From Crateriforma conspicua (GTDB lineage Bacteria > Planctomycetota > Planctomycetia > Pirellulales > Pirellulaceae), in the NCBI RefSeq assembly GCF_007752935.1, contig NZ_CP036319.1, positions 3,162,001-3,226,000 on the forward strand: a stretch of 64,000 nt of DNA. Reading direction: 5' to 3'. This document shows positions 8,889-20,000 of this stretch, in pieces; the stretch's first letter is position 1; the number at the start of each line of letters is the position of its first letter. Under the pieces are notes generated by a model, which was not told where the DNA came from, searched no databases, and was given only the letters and a program-made list of their open reading frames with translations. The position numbers were made by a program, and so were the translations under genes.

Positions 8889-10376
8889 CTATTCAAACGG
8901 CAGGGTCAGTGTTTGGTCATAGCCAACGCGTTTGCGTTTTTGCACGTAGTCGCGAGTTCTGCGGAAGATGTCTTGATCGCCCGTGATGCGTGGGTCCCCC
9001 GTTTGACGTTGGTATTGTTCCAGTTGGCTGGAAAGCGATGCGATGTCGTCGGTGTATTGCGGATCATCGATCAGGTTGTGTTGTTCCCACGGATCATTCG
9101 CGACGTCATAAAACTCTTTGGCAATCGGAGTCGCCCACTGAGATCCGCCGATGTTGCCGTAGCGAACGATGTAAGAAAATTGATCGTTGCGGATACTGCG
9201 GCTGGATCGTGAATCGGGATCGAATTCGCCGTGCCATTCCAATCCGGTGACCACGGTGCTTCGGCTCGGATCGATTCGGCCGGACTGTTCGGACCGCAGA
9301 ATCGGAACCAGACTTTTCCCCGACATACCATCGGGAACGGGAATCCCGGCCAACTGTAGGAACGTGGGTGCCAGATCGATCAGGCTAACGAAGTCGGTCA
9401 CGGTTCGGCCGCCAGGCATCTTTGCCGGCCAGCGGATCGCCAGCGGAACATGGACACCGTTGTCATAGGGTGAAGCCTTGGCCCGCAGGGATTCGCCGTC
9501 CAGAACCACGCTGCCGTTGTCCGATGTCACCACGACCAGCGTATTGTCGTCTTGTCCGGTTCGTTCCAATAAATCCAACATCCGCGACAGTTGCTGGTCG
9601 GCGTAGGCGATTTCATACAACGTGTTGCCGCGTTCGATCCGATTGGCTTCGGAATCGTCCATCACCGGCGGCATCGGTACGGTGTCGGGCGACATGCCGA
9701 ACTGGTCGGCCAAGCGTTGATGGTTTTGATCGCCGTAGGGGCCATGCGGTTCGTGAATGCCGGCCCAGAAGAAAAAGGGTTGGTCCTGATCTCGGTCGTC
9801 CAAGAATTGCCGGAAGTTTTCCGCGTAGTCGATCGGGCTAATCCCCGGGATCGGTTCAGGTAATTCAATCGCGTCGTACGTCTCGCCGATCATCTGATCG
9901 TGACTTTCGTCGATCGTCACCCCGGGGCCCCATCCTTTGCCGGTATTGCCGACGTGGTAACCGTGCCGAGCCAACACATGGGTAAACAACGGGATTTGCT
10001 GTGGCACGTACGCTTGAATGAAAGCACCTTGACGCAGTTCCCAGAAGTTGCGACCGGACAAGATCGACGCACGCGACGGGGCACAGGACGGCGCGGACGT
10101 GAATCCGTGCGTGAACAACGCCCCTTCTTTTGCAACACGATCAAACGCCGGCGTGGGCAAGTCGGACCAGCCATGGATGCTGCGTTCCAACCAGCTTTCG
10201 TCGTCCGTGATGAACAGCAAGATGTTCGGCCGGTCGCTATCGTCCGCTCTGGCCGTCCCCGTCAACAAGCCGACAAACATCAAGCCGACAAACATCAAGC
10301 TGACAAACATTACGCCGGCACAGTAAGCCCGGCGACGAATCATCCATCGACGGTACATGATTTCAATCGCATGCAT
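8889..10376 (-). CDS. S1-family sulfatase, exported
   Basis: A 495-residue formylglycine-dependent sulfatase. After a basic, hydrophobic export signal it shows PNILLFITDDE with the metal-binding Asp pair (58-59). The modification motif is C-A-P-S-R at residues 98-102, where Cys98 would be converted to formylglycine, followed by the usual ASILSGRN. Further family features are VVVTSDNGS and LVPIL. It should remove sulfate esters from a polysaccharide or oligosaccharide outside the cytoplasm; in this operon a sulfated galactan is the natural guess. The gene starts 18 bases after the Asp-box protein ends, so the two are co-transcribed. The signal region contains three near-identical 15-bp repeats. 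Confidence 0.93.
   Translation of the reverse strand: MHAIEIMYRRWMIRRRAYCAGVMFVSLMFVGLMFVGLLTGTARADDSDRPNILLFITDDESWLERSIHGWSDLPTPAFDRVAKEGALFTHGFTSAPSCAPSRASILSGRNFWELRQGAFIQAYVPQQIPLFTHVLARHGYHVGNTGKGWGPGVTIDESHDQMIGETYDAIELPEPIPGISPIDYAENFRQFLDDRDQDQPFFFWAGIHEPHGPYGDQNHQRLADQFGMSPDTVPMPPVMDDSEANRIERGNTLYEIAYADQQLSRMLDLLERTGQDDNTLVVVTSDNGSVVLDGESLRAKASPYDNGVHVPLAIRWPAKMPGGRTVTDFVSLIDLAPTFLQLAGIPVPDGMSGKSLVPILRSEQSGRIDPSRSTVVTGLEWHGEFDPDSRSSRSIRNDQFSYIVRYGNIGGSQWATPIAKEFYDVANDPWEQHNLIDDPQYTDDIASLSSQLEQYQRQTGDPRITGDQDIFRRTRDYVQKRKRVGYDQTLTLPFE
10266..10310. repeat. Three 15-bp direct repeats inside the sulfatase signal peptide
   Basis: Copies caagccgacaaacat at 10266 and 10281 and a one-base variant at 10296 encode the repeated Leu-Met-Phe-Val-Gly/Ser core of the signal sequence. 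This is an in-frame slippage site that lengthens the hydrophobic core without disrupting it. Confidence 0.85.
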
Positions 10377-10394
10377 GGTATTTTCCGCGGAACG

Positions 10395-13136
10395 TTACCG
10401 CTGGTTCTGTGGGGAGGATTCGGATCGGTCGCGACGAAGGTCCAGGCAATAACTGCCTGACGCGGCGGCAGAGCACCAGATGCGATCGGGTTTGCCGCTG
10501 TCGAATGCGATATCGCTTAACGGCATCGGACCGCGACCGAGATTGATTTTGAACCAATCCGATCCGTCCCCCGCTGCTCCGCCGGTGGCCGTGATGTAGG
10601 TGCCTTGGTTCAAGTTGTTGATGCTGCTAGTTTCTCGCGTCGCCACCAAGACCCATTGGACGCTCCGCAGGCTGGTCGCGACTTGCGCACAGAACGGATG
10701 GTCAAAGATCATCGTCCAGTCGTCAGGGCGGTATCCACCGTTGGGTTTATAGTCAGCGATCCAAACGCCGCCTTCGCCCCAGTCCGCCACGTCGCCGTCT
10801 CCACCACCGGCGATCAAGATCTTCGTCGCCCGGTCGTCTTCGACGTGCAGATAGACGTCCCACAGCGAACGAATGCCCGGCGGGATGGCTTCGGCCGTCC
10901 ACGACGATGCACCGTCGGACGTGCGGTACAGTCCACCGTCGGTGAATCCCTTGCCCGGGGCTTGGTAACGTTTGGCGGCGGCGTACAGAACACGGTCGTC
11001 GTCCGGTGCGACCACCAAGCCTTTGACACACACGCTGTCGTTGCCGACCGCTTTGCCATTGATCCGACCGGCGGCAGTGACGGGCAAACCGCGATTCACA
11101 CAAGTCCACGAAACGCCGTCGTCGGTTGACTTGTAGATGCCTTTGCGAGCCGTTTGGCTGTAGATGCGTGTCTGTCCCATCGGAAAGTTGTCTGCATCGA
11201 CGACCTCGGCCACGGCATAGATCGCGTCTTTGGTGACACGCAGGTTTCGCCAATAGACCATGTCTCGCAGCGCCGTTTCGTCCGGAACGACGATCGGTTC
11301 GCCATTGATCGCGAACGACTGGCCGTGATCGGTCGACTTGCAAAAGTTGCCACGACGCGGCGAGAAGAAATAGAAGACGTCCGGATCGCTGGGGTGCTGG
11401 GCCAGCGTGGTTGGGGCGATGTAGGGCATGCCGGGGGCCCATGACGGACCGTGATCGACCAAGCCGGGCAGTCCACGAACGCCGGGGACGCCGGGGAAGT
11501 CTGGATGTGTTTGGTCGGTGGTTTTCCAAACGGATTCTTCTTGTTGTAACAAGAACATTTGACCGCGGCGATGAATGTCGGGCACCACGGCATAGGCCCC
11601 CAAGTCACCATTGCCGTGACCAAAGTAGACTTCGCCGACTTGGGTGTTGTCCACGCTGATCCATTGGTCGGCATCAAAGTCATACTTCACGGTGTAGTAG
11701 CCCTTGTCGACGCTGGCGAACACGGTCCCATCGGCGGCGATGGCCGCCGTACGGCATCCGCGTATGTCGTACTTGTAGGAATCGGGATACTTGTTGTCGT
11801 GAACTTGCGGGTCGATGTTGCGATTCAAACGTTCGGGTTGTCGCTGGGCCCAATACGCGTCCTTTTGGAATCCTGTTCCCAAACGTGACGCGGCGAACCA
11901 AGAATCACCGCCGTTGTTCGATGCCCAGATGGCTCCGGTCACGATGCTGACAAAGTTCGGACGTGTCCCGTTGGCCAAGAACAAGCGATCCGGGTTGGTC
12001 GGGTCGCACAGGATCTCGTTGAAGTTGGGGAAATAAGATTTGGGCAGCTGAATCTTGGCTTCTTCTCCGTTTTCGAAGTCGAACCAAAACTTGACGAAAG
12101 ATCGAAAGCGGTTGATCGGGATCTGCAAAGCTTTCAAGTCCACTCGCAAGTCCGATGTCTTGTCGATCCATCCGGTTTGTGTCGTCGCGGTTTGCGGTGA
12201 TGGGGTGATAAACACGCCGCCGGACGATGCGATCGTTTGTCCGGCGACGGCATAGGTGGCTTGCTGCAACACACACAGCCGAAACGTTGAACCGTCCCAA
12301 TTGGCGTCCATCTTGCAACAGCCCGACAAGATTCGTGTCCATGGCGATGTGGCATCATCACGCCGGTAGACGCCCGTCGATGTGGCTGCGAACAACATGT
12401 CGGGATAGCGGTCGACATCGGGATGACATAACAGATCAAACACCGACGTCGCGTCATCCATCCCATCGTTCGGAATCGCCGTGATGGTTCGATCGTCGCT
12501 GGTGATCTGCGTGATCTTCCACACCTTCGCCGCCGACGCGTCGATACGTTCGATCGGATTGGGGCTCGCGGCGGTACGAATTTCCGCGACGTCGATTCCG
12601 TTGGCGACGTACCAGGTGCCACGTTCCGCGGGATGCGCGACCGCGGTGTACCAGGGCGAATCGGGTTCGCGACCTGATGCGTACTTGGTGATCGGATGAA
12701 AACGTCGGCCGCCGTCGGTGCTGACTTCGATCCGTTGACTCGGACGAGCCCATTGGCCGACGTATCTCAAGCTGACCACAACAGACGGATCCTTCGGATC
12801 GCTGGCCACACACACGTCGCTCAACTCTTGGCGGCGTCCCCAAACTCCGTCGGGCGGGATGACTGATTCCCAGTGCAAACCACCGTCGATGGTCAGATAA
12901 TCGTTGCCCATGTCGGGCGTTACCCAGACTTTGTCGGAATCGACCGAATCGGTGTGAATGCGGCGATTGCTGCCCGCCATTCCCGGCGCGACTTGTTTCC
13001 AAACGAACCGAGGGTCCGAATCAATTTGCCGCGTCTTCAATTCGGCAAAGGTCCATCCGTCGGCCCGCAGGGGAGAGCCCAAGACTAACCCAATCAGTAA
13101 AAGGATCTGCAACGGCAGTAATCGACGTGTGTTCAT
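10395..13136 (-). CDS. Large exported Asp-box (BNR/sialidase-like) beta-propeller protein
   Basis: About 913 residues from the ATG at 13136 (MNTRRLLPLQILLLIGLVLG, a clear signal peptide). The frame is open to 13190 but the extra 18 residues precede the signal. Asp-box motifs recur along the chain (STDGGRRF, SNNGGDSW, STDHGQSF, STDDGVSW), as in sialidase/xyloglucanase-type propellers. I see no sialidase Arg-triad context, so the catalytic function, if any, is unknown; a GH33/GH74-like fold or a binding role are both possible. It sits between the GH117 and sulfatase genes in the operon (88- and 18-base gaps), which argues for a role in the same polysaccharide pathway. Confidence 0.8.
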   Translation of the reverse strand: MNTRRLLPLQILLLIGLVLGSPLRADGWTFAELKTRQIDSDPRFVWKQVAPGMAGSNRRIHTDSVDSDKVWVTPDMGNDYLTIDGGLHWESVIPPDGVWGRRQELSDVCVASDPKDPSVVVSLRYVGQWARPSQRIEVSTDGGRRFHPITKYASGREPDSPWYTAVAHPAERGTWYVANGIDVAEIRTAASPNPIERIDASAAKVWKITQITSDDRTITAIPNDGMDDATSVFDLLCHPDVDRYPDMLFAATSTGVYRRDDATSPWTRILSGCCKMDANWDGSTFRLCVLQQATYAVAGQTIASSGGVFITPSPQTATTQTGWIDKTSDLRVDLKALQIPINRFRSFVKFWFDFENGEEAKIQLPKSYFPNFNEILCDPTNPDRLFLANGTRPNFVSIVTGAIWASNNGGDSWFAASRLGTGFQKDAYWAQRQPERLNRNIDPQVHDNKYPDSYKYDIRGCRTAAIAADGTVFASVDKGYYTVKYDFDADQWISVDNTQVGEVYFGHGNGDLGAYAVVPDIHRRGQMFLLQQEESVWKTTDQTHPDFPGVPGVRGLPGLVDHGPSWAPGMPYIAPTTLAQHPSDPDVFYFFSPRRGNFCKSTDHGQSFAINGEPIVVPDETALRDMVYWRNLRVTKDAIYAVAEVVDADNFPMGQTRIYSQTARKGIYKSTDDGVSWTCVNRGLPVTAAGRINGKAVGNDSVCVKGLVVAPDDDRVLYAAAKRYQAPGKGFTDGGLYRTSDGASSWTAEAIPPGIRSLWDVYLHVEDDRATKILIAGGGDGDVADWGEGGVWIADYKPNGGYRPDDWTMIFDHPFCAQVATSLRSVQWVLVATRETSSINNLNQGTYITATGGAAGDGSDWFKINLGRGPMPLSDIAFDSGKPDRIWCSAAASGSYCLDLRRDRSESSPQNQR

Positions 13137-13224
13137 CGCGAAGATTTGCATCGGTTGTGGCAGGATGGTGCGATCGGTCATGACCGGCATTGCCGGCGAC
13201 GGTTAGGTGACGGACGGCGGCGGC

Positions 13225-14481
13225 TTATCGGCCTTCGGGGTGTTCTTCCAAGGTGTGCATGCCTTGTTCAAAGTAGACGTCGGGTTTGTGCCAGACCCCG
13301 GTCTTTTTAAAACCTGGCTGGTCGACGTCCAGGCTGAAGTCACAGTCGAAACGTGCCAAGATCGAATAGCTCTTCTGTGGCGTGCCCGCGTTGACGAAGT
13401 GGCACAGTCCCCAGGTGAATCCGCGTCCGTCTTTGGTGTCGGTAAACATGTCCGGCGCAAAAGGGGCGGCCGCCGTGGGTGTCAGCGACAAACACGACGC
13501 GATTTCAAAGTTCACGCCATCGGGCGAATACTGCATCGTGTCACGTTCATTGCCGTCTTTGATCGCCAGCGCGGCCACGCCACCACGGAAAGGAAAATAG
13601 GTGGTTTCGTGTCCGGAATTCAGAACCGGATTCAACGGATGTTTGTGAAAGGGCCCCAGCGGGTCATCGGCGGTGACTAGGCCATGAGCAACGGCGTACA
13701 CGTCACGTTTGTCGGGCCATTTGTTGTACGCCGCTTTGTAATAAAGATAGATCTTGCCTTGATAAACAATCGGGTGCGGATCGTGCGTGGCGTTTTGGTC
13801 CCACTGGCCGGGTTTGCCGAACGGAATGATCGCGTCGCCGCCGTGAGTCCAAGGGCCGTCGGGTGAATCCGCATAAGAAACGGAAACCGGGCAAAGGTCC
13901 CCACGAAGACCACTGGGTTCGTTGAACGCTTGATAATAAAGGTAATATTTGCCCTTCCAAACCAAGATGTCGGGCGTGCAAACCGAACGCCAACCGGGGG
14001 CGGGTTTGGGCGGGCGCGCGACGGCAATACCCTGTTCCTGCCAAGTGATTCCGTCTTTGCTGGTCGCGTGCCAGATGTCAGAAAGATCCCAATCGGTGGA
14101 CGGGATCGCATCGGTGGCTTCATCAGCACGATTCCATCCGATGGGCGGGACCGGTGATTGGCGGCGGGTGTACCAGATGTGATAAGTATCACCGACGCGG
14201 ATCGGACGCGACGGATCGCGCCGTGAAATCGTTCCGTCCCCGTTGTGGTAGTCGAATCCTTGCAGGCGAGTGTATTTGAACTGTGAAAACAATTCATTGT
14301 CTAGGACGCGAGGTGCCGGATAGTCGAACATCCGGTGCATTGCGGAACTGAGCGGGATTTTGGGCCGTTGCTCGGGCATTTTATGCGGGAACACGGAATC
14401 CTGTGCGTGGCAACGTCCGACCGCTGGCAAGGTCAGGGTCAACACAATCAATGACCGAATCGAAAGGGATATCGCATTCAT
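13225..14481 (-). CDS. GH117-type alpha-1,3-(3,6-anhydro)-L-galactosidase, exported
   Basis: A 418-residue protein with a signal peptide (LIVLTLTLPAVGRCHA) and a five-bladed propeller. The sequence follows the GH117 pattern as I remember it from alpha-neoagarobiose hydrolases: GDGTISRRDPS, ATDAIPSTDWDLSDIWHATSKDGITWQEQG, ARPPKPAPGWRSV, TPDILVWKGKYYLYYQ, NSGHETTYFPF and DTKDGRGFTWG. These enzymes release 3,6-anhydro-L-galactose from the non-reducing end of agar oligosaccharides. Its ATG overlaps the stop of the GH16 gene by four bases (14478-14481), so translation is probably coupled. The family call rests on remembered motifs; clan-level relatives (GH43, GH32) are the alternative. A shorter relative is at 25856. 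Confidence 0.82.
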   Translation of the reverse strand: MNAISLSIRSLIVLTLTLPAVGRCHAQDSVFPHKMPEQRPKIPLSSAMHRMFDYPAPRVLDNELFSQFKYTRLQGFDYHNGDGTISRRDPSRPIRVGDTYHIWYTRRQSPVPPIGWNRADEATDAIPSTDWDLSDIWHATSKDGITWQEQGIAVARPPKPAPGWRSVCTPDILVWKGKYYLYYQAFNEPSGLRGDLCPVSVSYADSPDGPWTHGGDAIIPFGKPGQWDQNATHDPHPIVYQGKIYLYYKAAYNKWPDKRDVYAVAHGLVTADDPLGPFHKHPLNPVLNSGHETTYFPFRGGVAALAIKDGNERDTMQYSPDGVNFEIASCLSLTPTAAAPFAPDMFTDTKDGRGFTWGLCHFVNAGTPQKSYSILARFDCDFSLDVDQPGFKKTGVWHKPDVYFEQGMHTLEEHPEGR

Positions 14482-15779
14482 CGTTCATTTTCCTTTTGAT
14501 AATAGCGAACCCAATCGACCTTCATGCTGGTCCCGTCGATTTGGTCGGAAACGGTGCCGGCCCAATGGATGATGGCTTCACTGAGCCAGATCGGGCATTC
14601 ACTTTTGCAAAACTCGTTGGGCGTGCGACGAAGTTCTTTGCGGTCCTGGTAAAAGACCAATTCGTCTTCGGTCCACAGCAAACCATAGGTGTGATAGTTG
14701 GCACCAAAGTCAGCTTCGTCCTTGGAATTCATGGTGGCCACATCCTGCCAAGTTTTGCCATCGTGGGCTTTGATCGTGTAGTCGCTGACTTGGCCCCATC
14801 CGGTCCAGTGTCCATCCTTTTGCCAGCCATTGATGAATTGGACGCAGCCGATGGTGATCGGATCAGGCCATTGCAGTTCGATCCATTTTTCGCCATCGTC
14901 GGGCGATGTCCAACTGGTGCTTATCGTTCCGTCGACCGCATGCTCGGGACGAGTGTTTGGGTTGAACACGCCACTGGCGGTGACTCGGGCGGATGCGTCG
15001 GCGGCATGATTGACCAGACCGTCGATGTCTTGGTCGGCGGATTCCGAAAGTGGATCTGGGTACCGGTCGCCGACACCAAAGACGCGGAGTTCGCGAATAT
15101 GAAAATGCGGGCTGGTGTTGGAGGCTAAACGCAGACGTGTGGTTGTGATGGGAATTTCCAGCGGCAACGAATAGTCCGGACGCATGCCAAAGGCGAAACC
15201 TTTGTGGGCCGACGGATGAGACTTCTTTCCATCATCGCCGACCACGACGTCGGACCAATTGTGAATGTTTGTGTTCACTTCATTGGGATAGTGACCTTCG
15301 TTGATATCGATTTCAAATCGCTTGCCTTCGGTCGGGTCGTCGCCTCGTGTCATTAGCCAGAATGAATTGTTCGTTCCGGTGGCTTCGGCATAGCGATAGC
15401 GACATTCGAAATAGCCGTACTTGAATTTCTTTCGCGTCCAGATGCTGCCCGACGTCCAGTCTTGGCCACCGCGTTGCTGTTTCCGATTGACCAAGTGCAG
15501 GATGCCATCTTTGACCACCACGTTTTCACGCCATCGGCTGCACAAGATGTGATGGCTGGGGGCATTTTGGGATTCCCAGTGTTTGTCCAAATCTTCGTTC
15601 GGATAGTCAAACTCGTCCTGCCACACGAGTTTCCAACCAGACAGATCCATCTGCGGTTGTGAGACAGTCGGCGACGGATCGGCGGGAGTTTCCGCAAAAG
15701 ACGGTGGTGCGACGACGCCCAAAAAGACGGCCAAAATGCCGATCGTTAAAGGGCGAAGATAGACGTGAAGGCGTGACAT
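14478..15779 (-). CDS. GH16 endo-glycanase with an inserted discoidin-like (F5/8-type) domain, exported
   Basis: A 433-residue exported protein (signal peptide ending near residue 30). GH16 begins at WQDEFDYP (residues 53-60) and includes KYGYFECRYR. The catalytic segment is EIDINE, with E156 as nucleophile, D158, and E161 as acid/base (the ExDxxE beta-bulge form used by agarases, porphyranases, carrageenases and laminarinases). From about residue 200 to 355 the fold is interrupted by a galactose-binding/F5/8-type module (ASARVTASGVFNPNTRPEHAVDGTISTSW). GH16 then resumes with NYHTYGLLWTEDELVFYQD and ends KVDWVRYYQ. The subfamily, and hence the substrate, cannot be assigned by eye. It is coupled to the GH117 gene by a 4-base overlap. 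Confidence 0.88.
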   Translation of the reverse strand: MSRLHVYLRPLTIGILAVFLGVVAPPSFAETPADPSPTVSQPQMDLSGWKLVWQDEFDYPNEDLDKHWESQNAPSHHILCSRWRENVVVKDGILHLVNRKQQRGGQDWTSGSIWTRKKFKYGYFECRYRYAEATGTNNSFWLMTRGDDPTEGKRFEIDINEGHYPNEVNTNIHNWSDVVVGDDGKKSHPSAHKGFAFGMRPDYSLPLEIPITTTRLRLASNTSPHFHIRELRVFGVGDRYPDPLSESADQDIDGLVNHAADASARVTASGVFNPNTRPEHAVDGTISTSWTSPDDGEKWIELQWPDPITIGCVQFINGWQKDGHWTGWGQVSDYTIKAHDGKTWQDVATMNSKDEADFGANYHTYGLLWTEDELVFYQDRKELRRTPNEFCKSECPIWLSEAIIHWAGTVSDQIDGTSMKVDWVRYYQKENER

Positions 15780-15834
15780 TGTGGGATGGTGGGAGTGAAG
15801 GAGAAAGGGAAAGTGGTTGGGATTGCCATGCCGA

Positions 15835-16953
15835 TCACTTTGCGTCGGGCGGCGTCAGCGGGATGTGGACGTTAAAGGAATGCACTTGCTGGGCGGTTTC
15901 TTCGGCGGCGCAGAACAGCACCGCAGGCTTGCCGTTTTCCATCCACAATTGAGGACGTTCCAAACGGTTCAACTTTTGATAAGTCCCGTCGGCCCACGTC
16001 AGTTCGCGGGCGGTGACCAGCGGGTTGGCGGCGATTTCCCAATCCAGTCCGTTCTTGGAAGTGAACAGCGACAGTGAATCGGTATTCAAACCGTTGAACG
16101 CGCCGTGATGGTCGTTAACGATCGCCAAGCAAGTGTCGCCCTGCGACCAAATGAAGGGATCTTCGGCGGAGAAGTTCTCGCCTGGGACGGTGAACAGCGG
16201 CTTCATGTGCTTTTCAAACGGACCGGTCGGCGAATCGCTGGTGGCGGCCAAGTGAACGACGGGACCTCCGAAGGGACGTTCGCGTTTCAATCCCACGGCT
16301 TTGTAAATCAACACGAACGTTCCATCGGAACGCCGCAGGATCGACGGGTTGCTGGTCATCAACGCATCGTGGGCTGATTCATCCGGTGTGATGTCGATCA
16401 GCGGTTGATCAAAACGCTTCCACGGACCGGCCGGATGATCGGCAACGGCGACGCCGATCCGCTGGTTGTTTCGGTGCGTCCAATTCAGCCGCTCGGTGGG
16501 CTTCCGATCGCCCGTATTGCCCATGTAGTACAGGTAATACTTTCCATCAAACTCGTGCACCGTCGGGTTGTGAGTGCAAAGCCCGTCCCAGTATTCGCCT
16601 CCACGTTCGGGCAACGCGATATCGACGTGCTTGTACGGCCCCAACGGATGATCGGCGACGGCATGTGCGATTTCCGAATGAGTCACCCAGGCACCGTGTT
16701 TCAAGTCACGCGGCCAGCGACTGTACAGCAGATGACATTTGCCGTCGGCGTCACGTACCATGCTGCCGCCCCAAATGTAATAGCCTTCGTCGATGAACTT
16801 CGCCGATGCGGGAACGGGCGACAGCATCGCGTGAAGGTTCAACTGGGCCGGATCATCGGTATGTGGGCTTTCGGCGCGAGCGGGACTCGTGAGGCCGATC
16901 GAAGCGATGCAGCACAGGACCAGCGAACAGGCAATGGACTTGATGACTTTCAT
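15835..16953 (-). CDS. Exported five-bladed beta-propeller glycosidase (GH43/GH117-like, family uncertain)
   Basis: About 372 residues from ATG 16953 ([20 protein letters not shown], signal peptide); the frame is open to 17016 but the extra N-terminus is not signal-like. Repeated propeller strands with aromatic-rich 'GKYYLYY' and '[18 protein letters not shown]' motifs are typical of GH43/32/117-type propellers. [21 protein letters not shown] would carry the first blade Asp. I cannot assign the exact family. It lies 52 bases after the GH2 gene and 55 before GH16, in the same operon, so it is probably another exo-acting glycosidase for the same glycan. Confidence 0.8.
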   Translation of the reverse strand: MKVIKSIACSLVLCCIASIGLTSPARAESPHTDDPAQLNLHAMLSPVPASAKFIDEGYYIWGGSMVRDADGKCHLLYSRWPRDLKHGAWVTHSEIAHAVADHPLGPYKHVDIALPERGGEYWDGLCTHNPTVHEFDGKYYLYYMGNTGDRKPTERLNWTHRNNQRIGVAVADHPAGPWKRFDQPLIDITPDESAHDALMTSNPSILRRSDGTFVLIYKAVGLKRERPFGGPVVHLAATSDSPTGPFEKHMKPLFTVPGENFSAEDPFIWSQGDTCLAIVNDHHGAFNGLNTDSLSLFTSKNGLDWEIAANPLVTARELTWADGTYQKLNRLERPQLWMENGKPAVLFCAAEETAQQVHSFNVHIPLTPPDAK

Positions 16954-17005
16954 GGGGTGGGCTCGTGGGGTGGGGTTTGGAAAAACAGGGCAGGTTGGCG
17001 GGAAA

Positions 17006-20000
17006 TCATTCGGCAAAGACGTCTTCGGTGGCGTTCACGATGTTCGACCACCCGCTTTCTTTACCCGATGCGATTCGTTTCATCCGAAGCGATACTGATT
17101 TGGCATCGTTCACATCGACTGACAGCATGCCTCGCAGATCGGTTTGCAGTTCACTGGAAAGATCTGATTCGTCCTCGCCGTACTGAACGACGTAGGTCGC
17201 ATCATCCGGCTGGGCGGAGTACCCAACGACCAGTCGGCCATCGTGAACGAAAGCGTGCCAGATGACTGGCGGCAAGATCGTGCCGTCGGTGGTCACATCG
17301 ATCGGTTGCGACGGAACACTGTCGCCTTTCGCGTTGGACGTGATGACGCGGACTTGATAACCGCCGCCGGCGGTCAGTTCACTCAGATCCACGTAGGGAT
17401 CGATCGTCCGCTTGCTTTCGGTGGTCGTTCCGTCGGGACCGCTGCAGCGAACGAACCACTCGTCGGCTGACGCGGGCCGATCAAAGAAGACGCGAATCGA
17501 ATCGTGGCTTGCGATCGCCGTTGCGCCGGTCGGCTTTTGCGGAACCGCAAACCGCTGGACCGTTTCGTAGCGTGTGAATCCGTTGGGTGTCACCAAGCGT
17601 GCAACTAAGTCAAACGCGTCGGTGGGGAACGTTTGCCAGTGGATCGTTCCGGTCCAAGGCGAATCCCCGGGCTGAAGCGTCGGCAAATCGATCGACTCGG
17701 TCAGCAGCGTGTTGCCATCGGAATCGCGAAACTGCCATACCAGGTCGTAATCTTGCATGGTGAAGCAAGGATAGTCATCGCGACCGCGGATCGGGATCTT
17801 CACCGACGCATTGTTTTGATTGGGATTGACCGCGTCGATTTGGATGTCCAAAACGGGGCTGTTTTCCGATCGGCACTGCGCGAACAATCGTCGTTTCTGT
17901 CGCCAAACATTGACCAAGCCCCATGCACGGTTTTCGTCTTCCAACGTTTGTGCGTACCCGCTGCGGTAATCGTTGTAGGTCCACAGTGACGCGCCGATGA
18001 CAAACGGAAAATGGCCGCGGATGCACGCGTTCCACTGATCCAGTTCGGGCAGCGATCCGTCCAAACTGGCTTCGGTGAATTTGCCCATGCCAAACTCGGA
18101 AAAGAAGATCGGCTTGTTCGGCCACTTCCGATGCAGGGCTTCGATCATCGTCGTCGGCCGCTGCATGTAGCAGTTCTGCAGCATCACATCGGATTCGCCC
18201 AGCGGATCGTTCACCGGGGTCTCGTGATCGCGATAGCCCGTGTTGCTGACACAACTGACCAAGCGATGCGGGTCCAGTTCACGATGCACGTAATCGATCA
18301 TCTTGGCGACATACGTGTAATGGTTGCTCAGTTCATTACCAACGCTCCATCCGATGATCGACGGATGATTCACATCACGCTCGATCATCTCCCGCAACCA
18401 TTGACGCGTCAGTGGATAGTCGGGCGGTGTGAGTTCTGGGTTGGTCAGTTCGCGAACGTTGACCTCTTCGAACAACAGGATGCCGTTTTCATCGCACAGT
18501 TCGATCAGCCGTTTGTTTTGCGTGCCGTGCATGATCCGCATGAAGTTCGCGTTGGCATTCTTCATCAGTCGGACATCGTGCCGCAGCACATGCTCGGGTT
18601 CCGAACTGCCCCAGTAACGATGGTCGCTGACGCGGTTGTATCCCGCCAAGCGGACCTTTTCGCCGTTCAGCCATAAGCCTTCGGGTTTGATCTGAACCTT
18701 GCGAATGCCGAATCGATCGCTGCGTGAATGCTGTGACGAACCGTTTTCACGAAGCGTTGTTTTGGCGTGATACATATGCGGTCGGTCGAAGTGCCAAAGG
18801 TGCACGTCGGCGGGCTTCAAGTCGATGTTGATGGTGGCTTCGCGGTCATTCTTCGCCGGCACCGTGATGGTGGCCGTGCCGGAGCCCAACAACCGATCAC
18901 CGTCGTAAAGTTCAGTTTGCAGATCGACCGTGCGTTGTCGCGTGCTGTCGTTGGTCGCGCGGACTTTTGTTTGGATCGCCGCAGTGCCGGCGTCCAAATC
19001 AGGCTCCGCGTGAGCGTACTGATAAGACACACGGACATCGCTGGTTTGAATCAACGACACGTCACGGATGATGCCGCCCCAATTCCACGTCGCGCCGACC
19101 AAGAAGTCATTGTCGGCTTCGACCGCCAACACATTTGTTCCGTCGAAATTCACCTGGTCCGTGACATCGAATTCGAACGGTGTCAGCCCGCCTTGATGAC
19201 GTCCGACGTACCGACCGTTCAGAAAGACGCGAGCCAAGTGATAGACGGCTTCGAAACGCAAGCGGATGCGTCGACTTTCATCGCGTTGCCAGGTTTGGGG
19301 CAAGGTGAAAGATCGTCGATACCAACCCTTTCCGTTGTAATTGCTGTACTCGTTCCGCATGCCCCAGTGACCCGGCACTGGGATCGCATCCCAATCGGAA
19401 TCATCCAATTCGGGCGATGGTGCGTTGCGGATGTCGGCACGTGATGCCAACCACTGTGCATCGGAAACCGGACGTAACATCACTGCGTCAGCGGCAACAC
19501 CACCGGGCGTGATGGCGGACATTTCAAGGAAATGATCGCCGCCGGGACCCAATCGATAGACGCCCAGGCTGACCCATTGCCCGCATCGCACACGCTGGCT
19601 GATATGGTGTGTGTCGGTTCCGTCGGCGTGAGCAATCCGCACTCGCGTGGTCAGGTGATGACCAAAGGGATAATAGACGAAGTGTTCGAACAGGCCGGCA
19701 CGCGGTGGCGTGGTGTCGAATCGGACGGCCGGCAATGATTCTCCGGGAACGAAGTCTGCGTCAGTGTAGAACCGGGTCCGATAGTCGTCGCCCCAAAGTT
19801 TCGTGTCGCGATCGCCTTCGGTTTTGCGTCCCCAATTTCCAACGACCTCGACAAGATCGTCGTTAGCATTGTCAATCACGATGTCATCCGGACCGGCCTG
19901 AATGCGGTGCGGATCAGAACCTTCGCCGAAGAACGTATTGAATTTCCACTCGCTGCCAAGCGAGACGACTTGTTCGTCCTCGCCAGATGGCTGTTGTGTA

